NCBI GenBank assembly: GCA_000437515.1
Contig: FR898472.1
Location: 1 to 6,534 of the forward strand
Length of the DNA stretch: 6,534 nucleotides
DNA from: Acidiphilium sp. CAG:727
GTDB taxonomy: Bacteria > Bacillota > Clostridia > Christensenellales > Borkfalkiaceae
Reading direction: 5' to 3'
This document shows, in pieces, positions 1-5,113 of this stretch (the first letter of the stretch is position 1; each line of letters opens with the position of its first letter). The translations under genes and the position numbers were made by a program. Below the pieces are notes generated by a model. It saw only the letters and a list, made by a program, of their open reading frames with translations. It searched no databases and was not told where the DNA came from.

Positions 1-21
1 CGTCCGCCCGAAATAAAACAA

Positions 22-99
<78 letters not shown>

Positions 100-116
100 C
101 CGCTGAATGCTTCACT

Positions 117-145
117 ATCTTACACTATAAAAAAACATTTGTCAA
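117..145 (-). promoter_or_regulatory. Promoter of the initiator tRNA gene
   Basis: On the minus strand there is a perfect -35 TTGACA (145-140), a 17-base spacer and a -10 TAAGAT (122-117; 4 of 6 consensus bases). The predicted transcription start is near 110, about 11 bases before the mature tRNA 5' end, which suits a short leader removed by RNase P. The 12 bases ATTTAGTTGACA including this -35 recur at the promoter of the coiled-coil gene. Confidence 0.7.
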
Positions 146-166
146 CTAAATTTATCGAGATTTTTC

Positions 167-182
167 AAAAAAATATTTTTTT
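167..182. repeat. A-tract/T-tract palindrome between divergent promoters
   Basis: Seven A, then TA, then a run of T form a perfect 16-base AT palindrome, set in a wider AT-rich stretch (146-210). It lies between the tRNA and tilS promoters, upstream of both -35 boxes. Such tracts commonly bend DNA or act as UP elements for RNA polymerase; that role here is inferred from position and composition only. Confidence 0.4.
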
Positions 183-200
183 TATTTTTCCTTACTTTTC

Positions 201-229
201 TTGTTAAAATCCGACGTTTATGCTACAAT
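201..229 (+). promoter_or_regulatory. Promoter of tilS
   Basis: The -35 TTGTTA (201-206), 17-base spacer and -10 TACAAT (224-229), preceded by the extended TGC (221-223), form a good sigma-A type promoter. Transcription would start near 236, giving a leader of about 15 bases before the tilS ATG at 251. A second possible -10, TGTTAAAAT at 202-210, overlaps the -35 and would start transcription near 217. Confidence 0.65.
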
Positions 230-250
230 CTAATAAAGTGGACGGGGCGT

Positions 251-1582
251 ATGATTAACGATAATCTTTTTAAGAAAGGCGAAACGATAGCGGTTGCTTT
301 ATCGGGCGGAAAAGACTCCGTCGCTTTGCTGTATTCTCTGTTATCCGTTAAAGATAAACTCGGCATTTTCGTTAAGGCTGTGAACGTCGAACACGGTATC
401 AGAGGAGAGGCATCGAAAAAAGACAGCCTGTTCGTCGCAGATTTGTGCAAACGACTTTCGGTGCCGCTGAAAACGTATTATCTCGACTGCATAAAATTTT
501 CCGAAGAAAACGGCTACGGAATCGAAGAGGGTGCGCGAATAGCGCGTTACGAATGTTTTAACTCTGCTATCGAGGAGGGCTTTTGCGATAAAATCGCTAC
601 GGCGCATCACCTTTCCGACAGCGTAGAAACTCTTTTGTTCAATCTTTTCAGAGGCGCTTCTCTTTCGGGCGCGACGGGAATTAAGGCGGAGCGGAATAAC
701 GGCAAGATAATTCGTCCTTTTGCCGATACGCCTAAAAGCGAAATAGAAAAATACGTTGCCGATAACGGTCTTAATTTTGTCGAAGACGAAACCAACCATG
801 AAAACGTATACTCCCGCAATTATATAAGAAACGAGATAATGCCCGTTGTTTCGGCCAGGTTTCCGGAAGCGGAAAAGTCAATCGGCAGATTTCTTAAAAT
901 CACCGAATCGGAAAACGATTTTTTAGAAGAACTCGCAAAAAAATCGCTTACGCGCGACGGCAATGCGTACTTTATTCCGATTGGCACTCCCGATTGCTTG
1001 TCTGCGAGAGCGGCGGTATTGGCGATGAAATCGCTCGGAATAGGCAAAGATTACGTCAAATTGCACGTCGACGCCGTTTTGTCGCTCAAGGATCTCGCAA
1101 ACGGTTCGAAGGTAAGTTTACCGCGCAACGTATACGCCGCGCGCGAATATGATAAAATTGCGATATATAAAACCGTTGAAAAGGATATGAATTTCGAACG
1201 GCCGTTTGCGCTCGGTTATATCGACGGAATGGATGGCGAACTTACTTTCGACGAGATAAAAGCAAAAGAGAAAACGGTAAACGCCGTAAAACGTAACGGT
1301 TCACTCGTTTTCGATTTGAATAAGTTGCCGAAAAACACCGTTGTCCGGTACAGACGTCCTGGCGATTATTTCAAAAAATTCGGCGGCAACAGAAAGAAGT
1401 TGAACGATTATTTTATCGATAAGAAAATCCCTTTAAGGCTCCGCGATTCGATTCCGCTCGTCTGCGCGGGCAGCGAAGTATATATTATTTGCGGAACGGA
1501 AATTTCAGACGTTATAAAAGTAGACAAAGGTACTGAAAAAGTGGTACAATGTACCTACTTGCCGTTGTCGGTTGATAACTAA
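251..1582 (+). CDS. tilS: tRNA(Ile)-lysidine synthase TilS
   Basis: The enzyme joins lysine to C34 of the CAU-anticodon tRNA-Ile2 using ATP, so that this tRNA reads AUA and accepts isoleucine; it is normally essential and cytosolic. The N-terminal PP-loop ATPase domain (about residues 1-200) shows SGGKDS at 18-23, EHGIRGEASKKD at 47-58, EEGARIARY at 92-100, HHLSDSVET at 119-127 and RNYIRNEIMP near 189-198. The linker domain follows, then the TilS C-terminal domain (about 362-430) with VRYRRPGDYF, KKLNDYFIDKKIP and RDSIPL. At 443 residues it is of normal size for a two-domain TilS. The start is the only ATG/GTG/TTG that fits in this frame, but it leaves only 17 residues before the PP-loop, a little short for the family. 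The ribosome site is weak (GGACGGGG). hpt follows after 20 bases, a pairing known from Bacillus and relatives. Confidence 0.96.
   Translation: MINDNLFKKGETIAVALSGGKDSVALLYSLLSVKDKLGIFVKAVNVEHGIRGEASKKDSLFVADLCKRLSVPLKTYYLDCIKFSEENGYGIEEGARIARYECFNSAIEEGFCDKIATAHHLSDSVETLLFNLFRGASLSGATGIKAERNNGKIIRPFADTPKSEIEKYVADNGLNFVEDETNHENVYSRNYIRNEIMPVVSARFPEAEKSIGRFLKITESENDFLEELAKKSLTRDGNAYFIPIGTPDCLSARAAVLAMKSLGIGKDYVKLHVDAVLSLKDLANGSKVSLPRNVYAAREYDKIAIYKTVEKDMNFERPFALGYIDGMDGELTFDEIKAKEKTVNAVKRNGSLVFDLNKLPKNTVVRYRRPGDYFKKFGGNRKKLNDYFIDKKIPLRLRDSIPLVCAGSEVYIICGTEISDVIKVDKGTEKVVQCTYLPLSVDN
1521..1555 (+). promoter_or_regulatory. Candidate internal promoter and operator for hpt
   Basis: Inside the 3' end of tilS lie TAGACA (1521-1526; 5 of 6 matches to -35), an 18-base spacer and TACAAT (1545-1550) preceded by the extended TGG (1542-1544). 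The -10 sits within the near-perfect inverted repeat GGTACA-A-TGTACC (1543-1555), with another GGTAC at 1529. The predicted start near 1557 gives hpt a leader of about 46 bases. The promoter match is visible in the sequence; regulation through the palindrome is inference. Confidence 0.45.
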
Positions 1583-1602
1583 AGAACTTTAAGGAGAAAG
1601 AT

Positions 1603-2145
1603 ATGTACGAAGATATTCTTGAAAAAGTATTATTTTCAAAAGAACAACTTGCAAAACGCATAAAAGAACTTGCCGCGCAACTCGATAAAGACTACGCCGG
1701 CAAAACTCCGCTTATGGTAGCGATACTCAAAGGCAGCGTAATGTTCTTTACCGATTTGATTCGCGAAATGACGCTTCCGCTTGAAATCGATTTTATGTCT
1801 ATTTCGAGTTACGGAAGCGGGGTAAAATCTTCGGGCGAGGTAAAGATGATAAAAGACCTCGACAACAAAATCGAGGGCAAAGACGTGATAATCGTCGAAG
1901 ATATAGTCGATAGCGGTTATACGATGAAATATCTCACTCATTTGCTTGAAGCCCGCAACCCGTCGTCGATAAAAATATGCGCTCTTCTGGATAAACCGTC
2001 GAGAAGGGAAACGGACGTTGCGGTCGACTATAAAGGGTTTGAGGTCGGCAACGAATTCGTTGTAGGTTACGGGCTTGATTACGCTGCTCGGTATCGTAAT
2101 ATTCCGTTCATAGGAATATTAAAGCGTTCGGTTTACGAAAAATAA
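1603..2145 (+). CDS. hpt: Hypoxanthine phosphoribosyltransferase
   Basis: This purine-salvage enzyme transfers the phosphoribosyl group of PRPP to hypoxanthine, and often guanine, giving IMP or GMP in the cytosol. All class I PRTase landmarks are present: the LKGS pyrophosphate loop at 42-45, the flexible loop SSYGSG at 68-73, the PRPP-binding motif VIIVEDIVDSGYT at 95-107 with the acidic pair E99-D100, LDKPSRR at 119-125, and the base-binding region VVGYGLDYAARYRN at about 153-166. The length of 180 residues is typical. A clear ribosome site AAGGAG (1591-1596) lies 6 bases before the ATG. It is 20 bases downstream of tilS and probably co-transcribed with it, with a possible extra promoter in the tilS end. 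ftsH, often the next gene in Bacillota, is not here. Confidence 0.96.
   Translation: MYEDILEKVLFSKEQLAKRIKELAAQLDKDYAGKTPLMVAILKGSVMFFTDLIREMTLPLEIDFMSISSYGSGVKSSGEVKMIKDLDNKIEGKDVIIVEDIVDSGYTMKYLTHLLEARNPSSIKICALLDKPSRRETDVAVDYKGFEVGNEFVVGYGLDYAARYRNIPFIGILKRSVYEK
2097..2121 (+). repeat. 9-bp inverted repeat in the 3' end of hpt
   Basis: TAATATTCC (2097-2105) and GGAATATTA (2113-2121) are perfect complements separated by the 7-base loop GTTCATA, inside the codons for RNIPFIGILK. It has no T-run and so is not itself a terminator. It may be chance or may stabilise the mRNA 3' end. Confidence 0.35.
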
Positions 2146-2173
2146 AAACAACGCCTCTGCCGCGGCAGAGGCG
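2138..2173 (-). terminator. Intrinsic terminator of the coiled-coil gene, possibly bidirectional
   Basis: A perfect 22-base palindrome (2152-2173) folds as a 9-bp GC-rich stem, CGCCTCTGC with GCAGAGGCG, closing a CGCG loop. In the minus direction it is followed by TTGTTTTTATTTTT (2151-2138), a strong termination signal 14 bases after the stop codon of the coiled-coil gene. In the plus direction the stem starts 6 bases after the hpt stop but is followed only by CTTTCC, so it is a weaker terminator for tilS-hpt. The minus-strand T-run overlaps the hpt stop codon. Confidence 0.88.
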
Positions 2174-2187
2174 CTTTCCGTAAAATT

Positions 2188-3765
2188 TCAGATTATAGCG
2201 CGAATTTCGCTTTTGTAAGACTCCGCCGCGAGCAGAGCGTCTTTCTCGCTCGCTTCTTGAGTAAATCGGGTTTCGCCGTATAAAACGGGTTTAGCCAGAC
2301 GGTTTTTGAATACGAAAGAATAGTTTACGTCTACGGGTATTACTTCGTAGCGTTTTTTCTTTAAGCATTTTTTAATTTCGGCTATAGCCATCTTTAATAG
2401 CGGAACCGTGGCGTATTCGTCTGTGTGGGCGATTTTTCTGCCCGTGACGATCAGAAATGCTTTATAATTGTTTTCTGCGCGAACTATTTTCCATACCGAT
2501 GACGGTTCGTCCGGCGAAAACCCTTCGATATGAGGAGCAACGGGCATACGACTCGTGTCGACGATTTGTTCGGCGGATTGTTTTTTTGCCGGAACTTCCT
2601 TTGAGAAAGGTTGTTTTTCGTGAGAAATTACCGTACCGTCTTCGGCGTCGACGTGCGTAAATACTACTTCTTCGTCCAGATTGTCGATAGATACCTGAAC
2701 GAATGAGTTATCGTCGCTTTTCGGATCACGATCGGCGTTTTCGTCTTCCGGCCGAATCGATTCCGACGTGTCCGGATTGACGATTGTCGTATCGTTCGGC
2801 GTTACTATGGCGTTTCCGTCGGGATCGGAAATAATGAGTTGTACTTCGTTCGGTTCTTCTTCATAAGTCGCTTCTGCCGTCGAAACCTGCGACTGTTTGG
2901 AAGATGGGCTTGCTGTTTGTTTCTTCAAATCTTCGACTTTGCGTTTTTCCCGCATTGCAGTCTTTGCGTTTTCAAGGGCGATAAGTCTGTTTTTTTCGGC
3001 TTGTTCGCGGCGTTTTACCGCGTCTTCGTAAGATTCTCTCGCGATGCGCAATTCTTCCAGCGCCTTGATTTCCGATTCGGTCAGATTTCTTCTGCGTTTC
3101 AGATTAAAAGTCGTTTCCTCGGCTACGCCGCGTTTATTCGTTTTTTTTTCGCTTTTATAACGGCGGTTTTGTTTGTCCAGCAGAATATTGAGTTCATTTT
3201 CTTTCTCTGCTCGTTTCGCTTTAACTGCGTCTTTTTTTATTTTGCTTTCGTTTTTGAAATATTCTATTCCGTTTTCGGTATCCGCTATTTTTTTTGCGAG
3301 TACGTCGATGCGTTTCGAGTATTCGCCGTCGATTCCGTTTGCCCCGCGATTTTTACGATTCGCGTCGGGTTCTTTGTTTTTGTTCGACGCGTTTTTGTTT
3401 TTCGAAGCGAGTTCGATTTCTTTCAGGTCTTTTTCTCGTTCGAGATAGAACGATATTTGTCTTTGCGCCTCTTCTTCCGCTTTTGCGACGTCATCGTCGA
3501 TTTTAGCCAATTCATCGTCCAGAGCGAGAATTTCTTCCTTTATGGCAGTGATTTTGTCGTGCAGAGCGTGAATTTTCTTTTCTTTTCTCTTTTTACGACC
3601 TTTGGGGTTTATTATCGCAACTATTAAAAGTACTACGCAAGCAAGAGCGGATATAAAAATTAAAATAAGCTGAACCGTCGATTGCAATGAGTCAAGCGAA
3701 TGTCTGAAATAGTCGACCAATTTATCGTATAAATCGCTTTTTGCAAGAAAAACTGAGTTTGTCAT
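2188..3765 (-). CDS. Membrane-anchored coiled-coil protein with C-terminal YegP/DUF1508-like module
   Basis: I do not recognise a named gene. The 525-residue product has a short N-terminal region (1-30) and one hydrophobic segment (about 32-52, QLILIFISALACVVLLIVAII). A strongly basic stop-transfer patch (KGRKKRKEKK, 55-64) follows and suggests the N terminus is outside and the bulk in the cytoplasm. Charged, heptad-like coiled coil runs over about 60-120 and 148-283, split by a Lys/Asn-rich stretch (122-141). An acidic, Pro/Ser/Thr-rich linker covers about 295-410. The last 100 residues look like two diverged YegP-type (DUF1508) repeats: the first from VWKIV (424) through RKIAHTDEYAT to AIAEIKK, the second from RYEVIP (472) through VLYGETRFT to YKSEI. 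The start is supported by AGAGG 4 bases before the ATG and a good promoter. No gene accompanies it on its strand. The topology recalls EzrA-like division proteins, but I see no sequence match. The domain call is from memory of the pattern and is moderately sure. Confidence 0.85.
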   Translation of the reverse strand: MTNSVFLAKSDLYDKLVDYFRHSLDSLQSTVQLILIFISALACVVLLIVAIINPKGRKKRKEKKIHALHDKITAIKEEILALDDELAKIDDDVAKAEEEAQRQISFYLEREKDLKEIELASKNKNASNKNKEPDANRKNRGANGIDGEYSKRIDVLAKKIADTENGIEYFKNESKIKKDAVKAKRAEKENELNILLDKQNRRYKSEKKTNKRGVAEETTFNLKRRRNLTESEIKALEELRIARESYEDAVKRREQAEKNRLIALENAKTAMREKRKVEDLKKQTASPSSKQSQVSTAEATYEEEPNEVQLIISDPDGNAIVTPNDTTIVNPDTSESIRPEDENADRDPKSDDNSFVQVSIDNLDEEVVFTHVDAEDGTVISHEKQPFSKEVPAKKQSAEQIVDTSRMPVAPHIEGFSPDEPSSVWKIVRAENNYKAFLIVTGRKIAHTDEYATVPLLKMAIAEIKKCLKKKRYEVIPVDVNYSFVFKNRLAKPVLYGETRFTQEASEKDALLAAESYKSEIRAII

Positions 3766-3789
3766 AACGCCTCTGTATTCGTTTTTTAT

Positions 3790-3818
3790 ATTTTAATTGA
3801 AAAAACGCTTACTGTCAA
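3790..3818 (-). promoter_or_regulatory. Promoter of the coiled-coil protein gene
   Basis: On the minus strand a perfect -35 TTGACA (3818-3813), a 17-base spacer and a -10 TAAAAT (3795-3790; 5 of 6 matches) precede the gene. Transcription should begin near 3783, giving an 18-base leader that contains the ribosome site AGAGG. This is the strongest promoter match in the window and suggests substantial constitutive expression. Confidence 0.8.
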
Positions 3819-3857
3819 CTAAATAATAATAAAGTATGAGCGGAGCCGTTTATTTAT

Positions 3858-3886
3858 TTTATTTTTTCTGCATTTTGTGTTAAAAT
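3858..3886 (+). promoter_or_regulatory. Extended -10 promoter of the flavoprotein pair
   Basis: TGTTAAAAT (3878-3886) is an extended -10 element; the -35 position (3858-3863, TTTATT) matches poorly. The predicted start of transcription is 3892-3894, only 2-4 bases before the ATG at 3896, which implies a leaderless mRNA. The element also contains the in-frame stop TAA (3881-3883) that rules out an earlier start codon. Confidence 0.55.
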
Positions 3887-3895
3887 ATACGCGTT

Positions 3896-5113
3896 ATGAG
3901 CGAAATTCGAAATATATACGAAACGGCTGTTATAGGCGGAGGTTTTTCGGGCGCAGTTGCAGCCTGCGTTTTATCCGAAACGTTCGGCGATAAAATAGCG
4001 GTGTTGGAGCGGAATAAACGAATAGGCAAAAAGATTGCGGCTACCGGTAACGGACGGTGCAATATAACCAATTCGCGAATAGAAAAAAACCGTTATCATT
4101 CCGCGGAAGGTTCGGCATCTCTGAGCGTTCTTGAAAAATACGGTTCGGATTCTCTTTGCGACTGGATGTTGTCGGTGGGCGTACCGATATCTTTCGAGGG
4201 CGAAAAAGCCTATCCGTGTTCGCGGCAGGCCTCGTCGGTTGCGGAGGCGTTATCCGATAAATTGACTTACGAACGTACTTCCGTTTTCTACGATTACGAC
4301 TGCGTATCTTTAGTGCGGCAAAAAGACGGGTTATTCGTCGCCGCCTCAAAAGACGGAAGAAAGATCGTCGCAAAACGCGTTATTTTAGCGTGCGGCGGCG
4401 CGGCGGGCAGGCAATACGGCACCGACGGATACGGATATTCTCTCGCAAAAAGTCTGGGGCATAGCGTAACGAGGATTTATCCGTCCGTCGTGCAACTGAC
4501 TACCGAAAGAGAAAAAATAAAAGGACTTAAAGGAGTAAAAGTCGACGCCGTCGTAGACGCGTACGTCGGAAACGAGGTTGTCGCAAGCATAAGAGGGGAC
4601 GTTTTATTTACCGATTACGGCGTAAGCGGAAACGCGATATTTTCGGTTTCTTCGTACGTCGTCGGAAAGGAAAACGCGTCGATTCGTATAAGATTTTTAC
4701 CCGAATTTTCTCAAAGCGAACTGTCCGATATTCTTAAAGAAAAAATCGCGCTTTCTCCTTACGTCGGCAAAGAGAAATTGCTTCTCGGATGCGTTCACGG
4801 AAGCATAGGCAGGGTCGTTACGGCATTAACCGGAAAAATCGATTCGCCGTACGCTTATGCCGACGCGATTGCGGCAAATCTTAAAAATTTCACTCTTAAA
4901 ATTAACGGAACGCTCGGACTCGATTCGGCGCAGGTCACGAGGGGCGGAGTGCGATTGGGAGAGATAAACGAAACGACTATGGAGAGTAAACTCGTAAAAG
5001 GGCTGTATATGGTCGGCGAAATTCTCGACGTTGACGGCGATTGCGGCGGTTTCAATCTTCAATGGGCGTATTCGAGCGCCCGCGCTGCGGCGGAGGATAT
5101 TTTAAGCAGATGA
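3896..5113 (+). CDS. HI0933/YhiN-family FAD-dependent oxidoreductase (BaiN-like)
   Basis: This is a cytosolic flavoprotein of the HI0933-like family (COG2081), whose members include BaiN of bile-acid-transforming clostridia; the physiological substrate of most members is unknown, and no bile-acid genes lie nearby. The dinucleotide-binding site is at the N terminus (VIGGGFSGA, 12-20, with E38 placed to bind the adenosine ribose). The family signature GNGRCNITN is at 51-59 and ILACGGAAG at 163-171. After an inserted central domain, the C-terminal FAD region shows VTRGGVRLGEI (347-357), TMESK (361-365) and GLYMVGEILDVDGDCGGFN (369-387). The 405-residue length is normal. The start is forced: an in-frame stop lies 15 bases upstream and the Rossmann motif begins at residue 11. 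No ribosome site is visible, suggesting a leaderless start. It overlaps the next flavoprotein gene by ATGA. Confidence 0.93.
   Translation: MSEIRNIYETAVIGGGFSGAVAACVLSETFGDKIAVLERNKRIGKKIAATGNGRCNITNSRIEKNRYHSAEGSASLSVLEKYGSDSLCDWMLSVGVPISFEGEKAYPCSRQASSVAEALSDKLTYERTSVFYDYDCVSLVRQKDGLFVAASKDGRKIVAKRVILACGGAAGRQYGTDGYGYSLAKSLGHSVTRIYPSVVQLTTEREKIKGLKGVKVDAVVDAYVGNEVVASIRGDVLFTDYGVSGNAIFSVSSYVVGKENASIRIRFLPEFSQSELSDILKEKIALSPYVGKEKLLLGCVHGSIGRVVTALTGKIDSPYAYADAIAANLKNFTLKINGTLGLDSAQVTRGGVRLGEINETTMESKLVKGLYMVGEILDVDGDCGGFNLQWAYSSARAAAEDILSR

Noticed and set aside
341..799. Minus-strand open frame (152 codons) inside tilS
   Set aside because: It lies opposite the conserved PP-loop domain of TilS, is rich in Phe and Arg and shows no family features; it is a shadow of the real gene.
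2839..3627. Long plus-strand open frame (262 codons) opposite the coiled-coil gene
   Set aside because: Its Phe/Arg-rich composition is what the complement of Lys/Glu-rich coiled-coil codons gives. It has no ribosome site, promoter or recognisable motif, and the minus-strand gene has all of these.
3836..3883. Small plus-strand ORF MSGAVYLFYFFCILC between the divergent promoters
   Set aside because: It has only 15 codons with no ribosome site, and its hydrophobic look comes from the T-rich promoter DNA; the repeated TATGAGCG at 3835 and 3895 is too short to mean much.
3896..5113. The flavoprotein as a bile-acid dehydroxylation enzyme (BaiN)
   Set aside because: The family is broad, BaiN is only one member, and no other bai-type gene is in the window.
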